The notes beneath the pieces are model-generated. The model saw only the letters and a program-made list of their open reading frames with translations. It made no database searches and was not told where the DNA came from. Made by a program: the position numbers and the translations under genes. From positions 102,422,501 to 102,486,500 of the forward strand of contig CM071598.1 of the NCBI GenBank assembly GCA_036435485.1: 64,000 nucleotides of DNA. The letters are read 5' to 3'. How positions within the stretch are numbered: the first letter of the stretch is position 1; each line of letters begins with the position of its first letter. Origin of the DNA: Saposhnikovia divaricata (taxonomy: Eukaryota > Streptophyta > Magnoliopsida > Apiales > Apiaceae). Below are positions 46,415 through 59,121 of this stretch, in pieces.

Positions 46415-48436
46415 TTAATTACTAGGACTGTTCAACATACCCAATTCACCAACAATTTTGGTGAATGTGGATTCGTCGAGCGACTTAGTAAAAATATCTG
46501 TTGTTTGTTCTTCAGTGGGTACAAACAGTAATTCCACTGTACCATTCATGACATGCTCTCTAATAAAATGATACCTGATATCTATATGCTTTGTCCTTGA
46601 ATGCTGCACAGGATTGTTGGAGATTGCTATGACACTTGTATTATCACACAAAATAGGAATATTTTGTAATACAAAGCCATAGTCCATCAGTTGATTCCTA
46701 ATCCACAAGATTTGAGCACAACAGCTTCCAGCAGCTATATATTCAGCTTCGACTGTAGAGTTGGAAACTGTTTGTTGTTTCTTGCTGTACCATGAAACCA
46801 ATCTACCACCTAGGAATTGACAACTCCCAGAGGTGCTTTTTCTATCTACAACACTTCCTGCATAATCAGAATCTGTATATCCAACAAGATTAAAACCAGA
46901 ATCTTTAGGGTACCAGATACCTAAATTAGGCGTACCCTTAAGATATCTCAGAATTCGTTTAACAGCAATGAGATGAACATCTCTAGGATCCGATTGGAAC
47001 CTTGCATACAAGCACGTAGCATGCATAATATCAGGTCTACTTGCAGTAAGGTAAAGTAATGAGCCTATCATACCTCTGTAGCTTGTAATATCTACCTTAG
47101 CAGAATTTTCACATGCTCCAAATTTGACAGTTGTGGATGATGGTGTCTTTGCTGAAGAAGAGTCCTCCATTTGATATTTCTTGAGAAGCTCTTTGATGCA
47201 CTTGGATTGACAAATAAATATACCATCTTGCCTTTGATTTATTTGTAACCTAAGAAAGAACTTCAGCTCTCCCATCATGCTCATTTCGAATTTAACTTGC
47301 ATTAACTTTGAAAATTTCTTACAAAGAAGATCATTAGTAGACCCGAATATTATATCGTCCACATAAATTTGAACTAATATTGTATCATTCTTATGTTTCT
47401 TTGTGAAGAGAGTTTTGTCTATGACACCTCTAGTAAATTCATTTTCAAGTAAAAATTCAGAGAGAGTGTCATACCATTTTCTTGGTGCTTGCTTAAGACC
47501 ATAAATGGCTTTGAAGAGAAAGTAAACATAACCCAATAGATCTGGATCTTCAAAACCAGGTGGCTGTTGTACATATACCTCTTCATCCAGCTTTCCATTC
47601 AGAAAGGCACTCTTGACATCCATTTGATAAACATTAAAGTTAGAAAATGATGCAAATGCCAAGAATATCCTAATGGCCTCAAGTCTAGCCACTGGAGCAT
47701 AGGTCTCATCATAGTCAATGCCTTCAGATTGTGAGTAACCTTTTGCTACCAGTCTTGCTTTATTTCTTGTTAATGTACCATCTTCATCAAGTTTGTTTCT
47801 GAATACCCACCTAGTACCAACCACTGTTCTATCTGTAGGTCTGGGTACCAGCTTCCATACTTCTTGTTGTTTAAATTGATTGAGTTCATCTTGCATAGCA
47901 ATCACCCAATCAGGATCTGAAAGAGCTTCTTCAATTTTCTTAGGTTCCATTTCAGATAGAAACCCTGAATAATTACATTGATTTTGAAAAGCTCTTCTAG
48001 TCTTTACACCAACATCTGGATCACCAACGATTAGCTCAAAAGGATGAGCTCTATTCCAAACAATCTGTCTGGGAAGATTTAGTCTTGATGATTCACCTTG
48101 TTCTTCATTGTGATGTTGAGTATGACTAATAGATCCTTCATTAGCTCCCCCTGAGTTGTTGCCAGGATGATTAGATGAGTGTTCAGAAGTATGAGTGGTG
48201 TTTTCAATATTATCATTATTTTCACCACTATTATTCTGATTAGACTCATCATTGTCATTGTTGTCATTTGCATCAGCAAAAACATCAGGTGGACTATCGT
48301 CATCTGAATCTAGATCTGTCATATCTTCAAAAGATAGCTTTTCAGATGAATCTTCAGTTTGGATACTAGGGAGTTTAGTGTCATCAAATGTAACATTGAC
48401 ACTTTCCATCATCTTCTGATGTTCAATCAAATACAC
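46415..48436 (-). pseudogene. pol of C: linker, reverse transcriptase and RNase H
   Basis: 673 open codons. Asn/Asp/Ser-rich linker, then GDPDVGVKTRR, KARLVAKGYSQSEGIDYDETY, QMDVKSAFLNG, YVDDIIFGS (YVDD at 47354-47365), then RNase H with DSDYAGSVVDRKSTSGS, STVEAEYIAAGS and HSRTKHIDIRYHF, ending LVGELGMLN. The codons upstream, from the TAA at 48554, belong to the integrase tail in the same frame. This is the longest undamaged catalytic segment in the window. Confidence 0.93.
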
Positions 48437-48553
48437 CTTATAAGCTCTTCTTTCATAACCAACAAAAATTGCTTCATGTGATTTGGCTTCAAATTTTCCA
48501 CCTTGATCATCTCCTTCTTTAAGTACAAAGCATTTTGCTCCGAATACATGAAA
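48437..48553 (-). pseudogene. pol of C: integrase C-terminal block
   Basis: Open in frame from the TAA at 48554-48556. It encodes FHVFGAKCFVLKEGDD and the EAIFVGYE block of copia integrases. Confidence 0.8.
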
Positions 48554-49303
48554 TTATTTGAGTGTTGGTTTCTTTTCATTCATGGCTTCATAGGGTGTTT
48601 TCATCAAGTCTTTGTTGATAAGAGTTCGATTCTGAGTATAGCAAGCAGTGTTGACAGCTTCAGCCCAAAAATACAATGGAAGCCTTGATTCACTTAACAT
48701 AGTACGTGCAGCTTCAATCAAGGTTCTATTCTTTCTTTCAACTACCCCATTTTGCCGAGGAGTTCTTGGAGCTGAGTATTGTCTGGTTATACCTTTTTCA
48801 GTACAAAAGTCATTCAGAACTGTATTCTTAAATTCAGTTCCATTGTCTGACCTTATAGCCCTTACTGGATACTTGGAATCCAACTCAATTAACTTGATGT
48901 GATCAATCAGCAGTTGTGGAGTCTCATCTTTAGAATTCAAGAACAAGACCCATGTGAACTTTGAAAAATCATCAACAATCACAAGAGCATATCTTTTCTT
49001 TGACATAGACATCACATTCACTGGACCAAATAGATCCATGTGAAGTAACTGTAAAGGTTCAGTTATTGAAGACATATCAGTGCTTCTGCGAGTTGCCCTT
49101 TTTAGTTTGCCTTTTTGACAGGCATCACATAGTCCTTCCAGTGTAAATTCCATAGAAGGTAAACCTGTCACCAATTCTCTCTTGACCAGAGAGTTCATCG
49201 TCTTGAAATTTAGGTGAGAAAGTTTCTTGTGCCATAGCCAACTTTCATTTGTGGATGCTTTAGAATAGAAGCAATTGATTTCTTCAGTGCTTCTAGTGTT
49301 CAT
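48554..49303 (-). pseudogene. pol of C: integrase
   Basis: Zinc site WHKKLSHLNF...CDACQKGK, then the core HMDLFGPVNV, RSDNGTEFKN and RQNGVVERKNRT. It ends in TAA within the FHVFG block. It is in frame with the protease piece upstream, from which it is separated by the TAG at 49316. Confidence 0.92.
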
Positions 49304-49315
49304 GTTGGCTACATA

Positions 49316-49696
49316 CTAGTTTCCTTTTCTGACTCCCGTTAGAGATGGTTGTTTACTTCTTTTGTGTGTAATCAGACAATTCTTTTTGTTAAAGTAGACT
49401 TCAAATCCCTTGTCACAGAATTGACTGATACTGAGCAAATTATGCTCAAGTCCATTTACAAAGGACACTTCTTCAATGATAACATTTCCAGCTTCAAGTC
49501 TGCCATATCCATCAGTTCTACCTTTGTTTTTATCTCCAAAGGTAACTACTGGGCCGGCCTTCTCCACCACATTTGTCAGCAGGGTTCTGTCTCCAGTCAT
49601 ATGCCTTGAACATCCACTGTCCAAGATCCAGGTTACTCGTTCAACCTGTTCAATACCCTGCAATGACAAATGGATTAAACCTTCTTCGGGACCCAA
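49316..49696 (-). pseudogene. pol of C: protease
   Basis: The frame opens over the last gag codons in -1 register (the start codon shown is a TTG and not a real start). It contains WILDSGCSRHMTGD, VTFGDKNKG and LEHNLLSISQFCDKG. It ends at an in-frame TAG (49316-49318). Confidence 0.88.
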
Positions 49697-50562
49697 ATTT
49701 GATTGGGTCCTGCGGATTTAAAGTATTGACCTTTATCAGGCAAGACAACATTTTTAATTTTAACCTCTTTAGTCAATAAACATTTAACCTTATAAACAGA
49801 TTTGAAAATCTGTCGTTTTATCTTAGGTATCCATATTTCTGTAGCAGCAATAACACTTGTGTCATTGACTGGACATTTGACCTGGTAAACATTCTTGGTA
49901 ACCTTTTGTTTAGACTTAGGTACAAATGTCTCTCTCCTAACTTGAGGAGGAAAAGCAGTCTTTGATCGAACATTATTGTTCCTGTTCATGTGCTGTCGAG
50001 GAGCAGTCTGTTTGACACATGCATAACTACCATTAAAATAAGCACGCATACTGTTAAAAGCACAAGACATACAATTGATAACACCACATGCTTTATGATT
50101 AGAATCAATGATAGACATGGTATTTTTCTGTTTCAACTTATTACCACCTAATCCAGTCTTAGAAGAACTAGCTGATTCAACAACTTTGACTATCACTTTA
50201 GGTACATCTTTCTTGGATGAAACATTCGTTGTATTAGTGTCCTCAACTGATTTAGCCTTAACAAAGACTGTGACATCCTTTTTTAATGAAACATTCTTTG
50301 GATTAGCGTTCTTAACATATTTCTCCTTAACACATTTATCCTTAACAAAGACTATGCCATTAGCACTATCCTCATTTCTCATTTCTTCTTGGATAACCAT
50401 AGAAAGAATATTTGGTGGTCCAGCATCAGATTTTTTAAATAGAGGTTCTTTAACATTTTTGAGCACATGTGGTATTCCTCTTTCTTTAGCACTAACAGGG
50501 TTAGGGGAATTTATGCCCAACGATCCAACAGCTTCATTGTAACCATACCCTATACCTGTTGT
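49675..50562 (-). pseudogene. gag of C, C-terminal part
   Basis: Open in the same frame after the TGA at 50563-50565. It is Lys/Val-rich, with a CGVINCMSCAFN motif that corresponds to the CGQPNCMPC motif of A. The second CCHC knuckle of A is not found here. It ends NQIWVPKKV and TAA, just before pol. Confidence 0.82.
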
Positions 50563-51657
50563 TCATTCTACAACTTGGTTGTTAAAGAACTCTTTGGAAA
50601 CTTTAACCGAATTATAACAAGCCCTGACCTGTGTTTCAAGTTCAGTAATTCTAGCCATTTGTTTGCCTACAACTTCTAGAATAGCTTTCTCCTTTTTATA
50701 AAGCATTGTTATTTCATCTCTTTGTTGATCTTGATTAATATGCACCTTTTTCCATTCTGACACTTCATTGCCAAGATTAGTGCTTAACAGATCTAGTCTT
50801 CTATAATCAGTTTTTGCATTATCTAAGGAATTATAAAGACTACGAATCAACTCAGGATCAGTAACAATTACCGGTTTGTTATGATGATCAGATGCTTCAT
50901 CATTTGCCACCAGCACAAAATTTCCATATTCTTCATCTTCGCTGTCCGTGTCATCCCAACTCTTACCAGCCGCAACATAGGCTTTTCCAGGTTTCTTCTT
51001 CTCAGCAGCAAAATCTCTTCTTTGAGTTTGCTTCGGTTTCTGACATTCAGTGGCAAAGTGCCCTAATTCATTACAGTTGAAGCAACGAATCTTGCTTCTG
51101 TCAACAGATCTAGTTTTGTATCCTCCCCTGTTACTAGAGGAAGAAGAGCCTCCTCTTTGGAATCTGTTATTTGACTTAAACTTGTACTTTGGATTTCTTC
51201 GGAATCTGAAGTTGCCAAATTGTCTTACCATCAATGCCAGGGATTCATCTTCCAGTTGATCTAACTCTTCCAATGAGTAGAAGTCTCCACCATCCTGAGT
51301 AGGTGGTGTTTGACCAAGTTCTACTTCAGTCTTTTCCTTGTCTGAGCTGTAAGGTAGAACAACCTTAGCTTCCACTTCCTTAGGTGCCTCAACTACAAGA
51401 GCTGTAGATGAACTTGGCACTCTTCCTTTACCAGAGACCTCCCTCTGCTGTACTTGTTCCAGTTCATAGGTTTTCAGAACACCAAACAATCTTTCAAGAG
51501 CAATCTTATTCAAATCTCTTGATTCTCTGATGGCTGTTATCCTATGTTCAAGATGAGTGGGCATTATCAACAAAAACTTCATATTAATCTCCTTCTGTGT
51601 ATATTGCTTGCCATTAACTTGCAAGTTGTTGATAATTTTGGTATACCTTTCAAACAC
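50563..51657 (-). pseudogene. gag of C, middle part
   Basis: Contains the gag core (FERYTKIINNLQVNG, LERLFGVLKTYELEQ), an Arg/Ser/Gly-rich patch and the zinc knuckle CFNCNELGHFATEC (51043-51084), then a coiled-coil-like region. It ends in TGA (50563-50565). The frame enters from the N-terminal piece by a frameshift near 51685. Confidence 0.88.
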
Positions 51658-52109
51658 TTCCTGAATGCCTTCATTAGGGCCAGCTCTAAGTGTTCATACT
51701 CAGAGGTTAAAATCTGAAGTCTGTTTTCCCTGACTTCATCAGTTCCTTCATTGGTAGTCTCAATAATTTCCCACATGTGTTTTGCAGTTTTACAATTTAT
51801 CACATGACTGTACATCACAGGATCCAGGGAATCTATTAAAATAAGTCTCAAATTATTATCTAGTCCTGCGTCCTCTTTTTCAGCAGGAGTAAAAGAATCA
51901 GCATGCTTTGGAACATATGTTGCAGGTGATACAACAATTCCTCCAACAATAGATTCAGATATATGTTCTTTTGGAATTATAGGTCCATTCTGTAGAACAC
52001 CCAAATATTTAGAATTTGCGACATCAAGAAACAACTCCATTTTATTTTTCCACATTGTATAATTGTCCTTGTTAAACATGGGAATTTTAACAATGCTTTT
52101 TGACGACAT
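51579..52109 (-). pseudogene. gag of C, N-terminal part
   Basis: Starts MSSKSIVKIPMFNKDNYTMW, clearly homologous to the gag starts of A and B. The true frame is lost near 51685, at ELALMKAF, where the shifted frame reads the gag continuation. The codons after that point are out of frame. Confidence 0.88.
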
Positions 52110-52193
52110 GATGAATTTTTAAATGAGTTAAAAATTCGAGATAGATTTTTGGCGGAATAAAATTAGGATCTTGATTTGTATATTAATCAATAA

Positions 52194-52205
52194 TCTCTGA
52201 TACCA
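52194..52205 (-). other. Primer-binding site of element C
   Basis: Minus-strand tggtatcagaga, an initiator-tRNA-Met site with one terminal mismatch, two bases from the LTR. Confidence 0.93.
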
Positions 52206-52207
52206 AT

Positions 52208-53683
52208 TGTTAGGTCCACTATGATTGTAGAAGGGGGGTTGAATACAATCAATATCAATTTCTCAAAATTTATTCGTTAAATAATTTTCACTTAAACGAA
52301 TATTTTGTGCGGAATAAATTGACTCGGATTTCAAGTTGAATATAACTGTATATTAACTTGATGTGGTGTTACAAAATCAATCCAAACTATTATCAAGTGT
52401 TTAATAACTAATTAGAAAATTCGACATGAACTTTTCTAATTTATTTAATAAATCTCAAGATAAGTACTAGGAAACTTAATTCGCTAGTAATACAAGAATC
52501 ACAAGTAGACAAGTTCTATCGGATAGAATATTACAAAGATGATGAACTTGAATTTATGTGAATTAATTTGTTCTTGGTGTTCTTGATATTTGAGAGAGAA
52601 AGCTGCTGTGTATTTCCAGGATTTCTGCTGTGTTCTGTTCTTTTTTTCATTCTGCTACTTCTGCTGTGTTATATAGGTCTGTACTCATTAGATATGACTT
52701 AAACTGCTTCAAGACCTATTAAATCAGCTGTCAGCATGACTTAATCTTGCTCAATACATAATTAAACCTTAGATATGACTTATTTTCTGTCGGTATGACT
52801 TAGAAAATGTGTCGGTATGACTTAATCTTCAACAGTGTGGTCGGTATGACCTAAACACTTTTTTTGGTATGACCTAACACCTTTCCAGAAATATCTTGCT
52901 TCGGTATGACTTAATTCCCTCGGTATGACCTAGCAGATTTGAGGTCGGTAAGACATAAACCATTGCAGCAGCTCGGTATGACCTAATTCTTCTGCTTGGT
53001 ATGACTTAGACTTAAGTCATGTCGGTATGACCTAATTTAAGTCATACCGAACCAAACTTAGTCAAGACATAATCTATTCAGCATTTAATTAAGTCATATT
53101 GATCCTTTTAATTAATTAATGATTAACTAATTCATGATTAATTGATACAAAATTAACTTAATAAATAAATTAATTCTATTAGAATTAATTCATTAATTAA
53201 ATCAATTAAATGATTTATATCAATTAAAAACAAATTAAATTAAATCAATAACTAATTAATTTAATTCTTCCAAACCACGGAAAATAATAAAGAATTACCA
53301 CTGACTTATGTTGACGTTCGATGTACTGTCTGGTTCATGAACGACTAACTTCAATGATGCTTCTTCACTTCTGACTTTAAGCTGTGGTTTATTTCTTCTC
53401 TCAATTTTCTTGTACTTTGATTGATTTTCAATCCATCACTCGAAAAATCTCTGTCACTGTAAATGAATCCATTCACTTCAATGTTATACTGAGGCTTGAT
53501 CAGATACCTGATACGTCTTCCAGTGTGAAACATCAAAATTATAGATTGACTTCCTTCTTTCTTCTGACAGATATTGCTTCCTGAGATTCCTGTGACAGAT
53601 CATACGGATATTTACTTATTACAATTTGGTTTAAGTTGATTAGGATCCTCGAACTACAAATAGGCTGATTCATATGCCTTTCA
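52208..53683 (-). repeat. 5' LTR of element C
   Basis: 1476 bp, the partner of 39703-41179, with about a dozen scattered differences, mostly transitions plus a G-run length difference. It carries the same tatgactta word array. Confidence 0.97.
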
Positions 53684-53688
53684 CTAAC

Positions 53689-54471
53689 CACTTGGGGTTG
53701 AAAGTAACGAAACTCTAATTTCGTGTTCTTAGTTGCTAATTTAATTTGCCCCTTTAAATCTCCATTTTATTGTGGGTCATTTAAATTCTAAATCATCATT
53801 TTAATATAGGTTAATTTTAATTTCGTTATAGATCTCTTAATTTTCGTTTTTAATTTCCAGAAATTAGAAAACAAAATCACAAAAATATTTGGTTTTTACA
53901 AAATTTCAATTTGACTTTTCTGTTTAATTCGAAGCTTAGTTTAAAGTGTAAATATAAAAATTAGAAAATCCAAAAAAAAAATTGAAAAAATGAAAAAATC
54001 ACAAAAAGAGTTGTAGAATTGTAAATAGTAGAGTTTTAATATTATTCTAGTCTTGTTAATTGATTGTTAGTTGCTTGATGCACCCTTACATGCTATGATA
54101 ATCTTGTGATCCTTTAGCGTTTGATTGAGAAGAGATTTGCTAAGTTCTTGTCCACACACTTACACTAGCAAGGTGAAACTAGTAGACTTATTTGATTTGT
54201 ACAAGAAATTAGAAGGTCATGATTAGGTGTAAGATGATTTGGTTTTCATGCTTTGAGTACAAGTAGGTGCATTGAGGATACCTTTACTTGAGATTGATTA
54301 TGATCTACCACACCAAGTGAGTTTTGAGCCTATATGCACATCTTTTGCATTTATATTCTTTTGCTTGAGTGTCCACTTGTCATTTGCATTGCTAGCACTT
54401 GTTTGAGTTCTATCTTAAAACACATGACATTTATTGATGATAAGATGATAAAGGCATTTAGGAATAACCCA
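53689..54471 (+). mobile_element. Unclassified LTR-like sequence E, right part
   Basis: Continues the sequence interrupted at 39702 after the ctaac duplication. Non-coding, with an A-rich run near 53970 and then GT-rich text. No primer-binding site or coding motif is found. Element D abuts it at 54472. Confidence 0.45.
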
Positions 54472-54979
54472 TGTTAGGCCGAATACACAATTAATAATCA
54501 ACTTTGTATGAGAGATTAACAAGTAAAAGCGTTTATGCACTTAAAAACTTCTTGTATTTCAAACCCTCTTCGTGATGTAAAATATCACAAAGAGCTGCTA
54601 GGTTACAATAAAGATAGTTCGTTATCGATACCCTTCTAGGGTTAACCTATCTGTATTTATATACCATACAGCTACGATACAATCTTTAATTGATATTCCT
54701 AATAATCAGCTATACAATGATATCAATTACAGATTGTCACACGTCTCCTATGTCAACTCGATCTCTTTGATAGCTATCCAATCTTCAAAGATATCGCTTC
54801 CATAATTAATCTTCAATCACTGTTGAACAGTAGACGCGCTTCCTCTAGACAGAGTATAACAAATTCTGTCGAGCTTCCAACTGTCAGAGTTTGACTAAAC
54901 TCTGATTGCTTCCAGCTAAACTCTGATAACCTCCTGAAACACTTAAACACTGATTAAAACTCATCAATTATATTTAACA
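54472..54979 (-). repeat. 3' LTR of element D
   Basis: 508 bp. On the minus strand it starts TGTTAAATAT and ends ggcctaaca, with three copies of the cagagttt/aaactctg word at 54890-54935. The 5' partner is outside the window, so the ends rest on the polypurine tract and the conserved ctaaca end. Confidence 0.85.
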
Positions 54980-54994
54980 ATCTCCCCCAACTTG
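54980..54994 (-). other. Polypurine tract of element D
   Basis: Minus-strand caagttgggggagat abuts the LTR. Confidence 0.92.
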
Positions 54995-55133
54995 TTCATT
55001 AGCAAAAATGTACAAGTTAATGACAATAATTGATGATGTCAAAACAAATAGACAAATACAGTGTTTATACAAAATCAGAGTTTAAGCTTCTACTTAATAA
55101 AAACTATAGAGAATAAGAAAATTCTTACAGAAC

Positions 55134-55660
55134 TTAATCTCTAATCATTTCAAGATCTGGCATGATTCTGAGATAATCAATCAGCAATCTTCTTTCTGCA
55201 TTTTCAAGTTCAATATTCATTGCTTCTTTGATTTCTCTGAGTTGAGGATCACTTTCATCTGTTTGGTAGATAGCAGCCCTAAGATCACAAATCTTGTTTC
55301 TTCTCATTTCATTACCCAGTCTGATAAAACTGACTTTTTCTGCCTGTGTATTGAAGTCAAGTACTGTGATTCCCAAATCAGTTTTTAACTTTGCAGTACC
55401 TTTCTTCATTTCAATGAGATTGCCCTTGTAATCCCTGTACTTAGGAATAAATCTGCTATTGTATTTCTGTCCTCTGATTGCCAGATTCTGAGTCATTTTC
55501 TGTCTGAGCACATTAGCAACTGACTGAGTCCTTCGACTATTCACCTTGAGAAGATATAGAACATACTCTAGTTCTTCCCAACATTTCAAGCCAATATCAT
55601 CCTCACCAACTTTGAATACTATCCCATCAGCCATGAAGTATAAAAGAAAATCCTTACCAA
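55134..55660 (-). pseudogene. env-like protein of element D, C-terminal part
   Basis: Reads DFLLYFMADGIVFKVGEDDI, then GLKCWEELEYVLYLLKVNSR, and ends NAERRLLIDYLRIMPDLEMI with TAA (or equivalent) at 55134. It is one frame away from the piece upstream (shift near 55660). It is an alpha-helical, charged domain. Confidence 0.75.
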
Positions 55661-55888
55661 CTGCACTGATTCCAGTTTGTCCAAACTCTCTTGAGGAACA
55701 CCACGACCTGGAACAGCCAGTGAAGAAGGATCTCTAGGACCAGTATATTGCCTTCTGTCTCTATGTGAACCTAGTCCACCCTTATTATTACCAACCTTGC
55801 CAGATAAAGCCTTTCCATCAGAAACATTCATTGAGACTCCAGATAACACATTTGGATCATGAATTGTTCCTTTTCCAAAGACAGATTT
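55661..55888 (-). pseudogene. env-like protein of element D, link after the TAG
   Basis: Open in the frame of the main part after TAG 55889-55891. It contains Gly/Asn-rich VGNNKGGLGSHRDRRQY. Confidence 0.65.
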
Positions 55889-58693
55889 CTACTGTGAAGA
55901 GTGTAAAGGTGTGATCATTGCTTGTGATGCAACAAAAGTTGTAACTTTCTTCTGTGAACTTTCACCTTCAATGCCTTTTAACTTGAGTTTAGCCTCTGCT
56001 GCAATTTCTTCCTTTGAGAACCGAGAACTTTGACTAACATCAGTCCTTTCTCTGATCACAACACCTTTAACAACAGGTCTAGGAGCTTTTCCTCTTTGAA
56101 CCTTATCAGACTTTAAAGCTTTAAGATGTTCTTCTTGTAAACTCTTTTCCTCAGCTTCAATGTCCTCAATCGTAACTCCTTCCTCATTCTCTTCAATGAA
56201 CAGCTTAGCAGCCAATTCTTCATCAGTTTGTGGATCAGAAGATAACAACAAACTCTTGGTCCTCGAAGTACCTTGAGTATCAGTATTTCTCTTCAATGAC
56301 TTGCTAGTTCTCAGAGTTTGAACCTCTTCAGCCTTTTTCTTTCCTTTGTTACTTGCCCCTCCATCTCCAGCACTATCCCTTCTGACAACTCTCTCCCCCT
56401 TTTTGACATCATCAGGTATAAGGATAGAAGTAATTAATTCCAGGGAGGTAGCAATAGAATCAATCTTAGCAGATAAATCAGACTGGTTCTCTTCAACTTT
56501 AGCCAGCCTAGCAAAGAGATTATCTTGAGATTTAGAGAATTTTGTGGTCACTAGTTTCGAATCTCTTTCCATCTTCATCTCTCTAGCTACAACTTCATTT
56601 CGCAAAGCAGTGATTGCCAAATTAGTATCATCAAATCGTCTATCCAGAGTTTTAACTTGAACTATAGTTGCTTTCAAGCAAGAAAGAATCTCTGGATTTG
56701 AGATAGTATCAGCACTTTGCTTAACAAACTTAGCTGCTCTGCCTGGTGGAAAAATACAATCTTCTTTGTACCATTCAGCAGCATTCTTGACAAATTGTGC
56801 TCTCTCAACTTGATGAGAAGTACAAGGTTGAGAAAAAGGTGTATGTTTATCATCAGTTTGTACTGGTGCACTCAGAGAAGTATCAGAGTTTGCACTACTG
56901 TCACCTTCAGCTTCAACACTTGTAGCTTTAACTGGTTCATCTTCAGCCATAGGTTTAGCAATATCTTCTGTAGGCTTTTCAGGATTTTCTCCATGTTGCT
57001 CAGGCTCAGCAACAGGCATTGAATGAGAAGTGACTTTGGTTGCCTGATTAATTTCTTCACCTTCTTCAACAGTGTGGTGAGCATCAGATATTATCTCAGT
57101 ATGAGATGCCACAGCTTCAAGAGGAACAGCCGTAGGTTGATCAGCTACACCAACATCAGAGATAGGATCAGAGAATGGCATAAATGAATCAGGAATATCA
57201 TTTATCGGAGAAACACCATCTCTTGCATCCTCTTCTGCAGGCATTTTGTCCTCTGCAGGCACTTCATCCTCTGCAGGCATTACATCCTCTGCAGGTATGT
57301 CATCTTTCTCAACCTCAACAGGAGGTATTTGCTGTGAAGCAACCTCTGGAGCTTCAATATCTTCATCCACAGAATCAGAGATTATCAGTTTTCTTCGTCT
57401 CGCTAGAGGTATATTATCTGAATCCTCTTCACTAGGTGGTGACTTAGGCATGTTTGCTCGAGCTTTCATTCTTTTCCCCCTTCTAGTGTAAATAGCTTCA
57501 GGAGATTTCCGTTTTGATTTTCTATTTGTCTCTTCCGCCTGCCTTAGACTTGCATGTCGTTCAGCAATTGCTTTCTTAACTCTTTGAAATTTAGACTTTG
57601 ATTTTGATGGAGAATCAGAGTTTGCTGACGGCGAATCAGAGTTTGCTGACTGAGCAGGTGATTCAGTGTTTGGTTCTGGTTGAGGTTCAGGATGTGTTTC
57701 AGGTTGTTGTTGTTGTTGTTCAGGTTGTTGTTCAGGTTCAGCTTGGTGAGGTTCTTGTTGATCTGGTTGTGGTTCAGGTTGTTGTGGTTCTTGTGGTTGA
57801 TTAAGAAAATTCCGTAGAGCAAGAGGCATGACAAAAGCAGGGAGATTTTCTTTACCAACATCCTTGTTAGTCATATCAGAGAATATTCGCTTATTGACTC
57901 TAAAAGGATCAATTTCATCAGTTTCATCAATTTCGAGACCAGGTACACATGCATTGAACAGCATTTGACAAAAACGAGCATAATAAACAGTGGTAGACTC
58001 TGACAGTTTATCACCTAAGCTCATCAAAACATGTCGACCAAAATCAAAATTAGTACCATAGAGCAGAGAATACCCGATTTGAAGACTATCCATTGGAATG
58101 GCATCCCAGTTTGTGACTTTCTTCTGGAACGTCCTTGTTATGCAATCAAAGAAGAAATTCCATTCCTTTCTGAGATTTGGTCGCTTTATACTGCCAAGCT
58201 TGTCAAGAGATTCCATGTAACCTATCTCTTGTAGCATGTCTCTCAGATAAGTTTCATTAACCAGAGTATAAGAAGTATGTGTGTCAAAACCCATTGTATC
58301 TCGTACAGTCTGTGGAGTAATCACATAATCTTGGTCTTCGTAAGTGAAGATAATGGTAGGAGTTCCACTCTCTCCTCCATCCTCATAAACTGAATTCTGC
58401 AAGAATGAAGCAATTTGAGACGCAGAAAGAGTAGCAGGTCCAATCAGAGCCTGTCCAATCTCTGAATCCCTCAAAAAGTTCTGCATGAGATGAAACGATT
58501 CTGGAACGCGTTGATGATAGAGTGGAGCTTCATAGTTGTTAGGAACAAATCGTAAACCAAGAGCAGTGAATGCTTTAGATGCCATTGAGTTAAGAAATTT
58601 GCAAGAATTTCCAAGAGATATGTATGTAGAAAAGGTGTTTGCGTGAGTGCCCAAGAGAAGAATAAGAAAACTATGAGAGTAAGAATAAAGCAA
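55889..58693 (-). pseudogene. env-like protein of element D, main part
   Basis: 934 open codons. The probable start is the internal ATG at 58585 (MASKAFTALGLRFVP), because the 36 codons upstream lie at the spacer edge. Shared domain: IIFTYEDQDYVITP, EWNFFFDCITRTF, IPMDSLQIGYSL, FDFGRHVL and YYARFCQMLFN. Then come a Gln/Pro/Glu repeat tract, a PAED repeat (four units), and a Lys/Glu-rich helical region. It is closed by a TAG. No convincing membrane segment downstream of the internal ATG. Confidence 0.82.
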
Positions 58694-59013
58694 AATCGTT
58701 TGGACACAAAAGTGATTAAAGTAATGAAAAACTCAATCTCTTATGTAACAAACACTCATCAGTTCCTTGATTAATGTGTAGTGGGACACGATAATAGGTA
58801 AGTGGGACACATTAAAGGGCAAGTGGGTCACGTGCGCCTATTTTTAAGAAGAGTATATTAAAAATTAAAACATTAAAATATGTGATTTAAACAAAAATCA
58901 AATTATACTCTTTTAAAAATATCTGGACCCAAGTAAAATCAGAATTTGAAGCGTTTACCTGTTGCCTTTAATAACCAGAATACGAAGCGATTAAGAACTT
59001 CGTTCTTACCCAT

Positions 59014-59024
59014 CTCTATTTAAG
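59014..59024 (+). promoter_or_regulatory. TATA-like box upstream of the antisense ORF
   Basis: tctatttaagg, about 100 bases before the plus-strand ATG at 59122, with an A/C-rich leader between. Confidence 0.4.
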
Positions 59025-59121
59025 GCCTAGAGACTTGCTCAGATTATTTCATTAAACCTTTAACCTTTCAGTCTCCCCTGTAAAATCACAAACCCTTCAA
59101 ACCAAATACTCTTGAAAAACA

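Larger units (their letters stand above)
39703..53683 (-). mobile_element. Sirevirus-type Ty1-copia element C (recent, complete structure)
   Basis: 13,981 bp with two LTRs (1477 and 1476 bp) flanked by the duplication ctaac (39698-39702 and 53684-53688), inserted in sequence E. Minus-strand order: LTR, PBS, gag, pol, spacer, env-like gene, polypurine tract, LTR. By eye about a dozen differences separate the LTRs, roughly 1 percent. Lesions: a gag frameshift (about 51685), a gag TGA (50563), pol TAG (49316) and TAA (48554), env-like TAG (42845) and TGA (42215). Confidence 0.96.

Noticed and set aside
58585..58693. Hydrophobic stretch at the start of the D env-like frame as a signal peptide
   Set aside because: It precedes the internal ATG that matches the domain start, sits at the spacer edge and has no counterpart in A, B or C.
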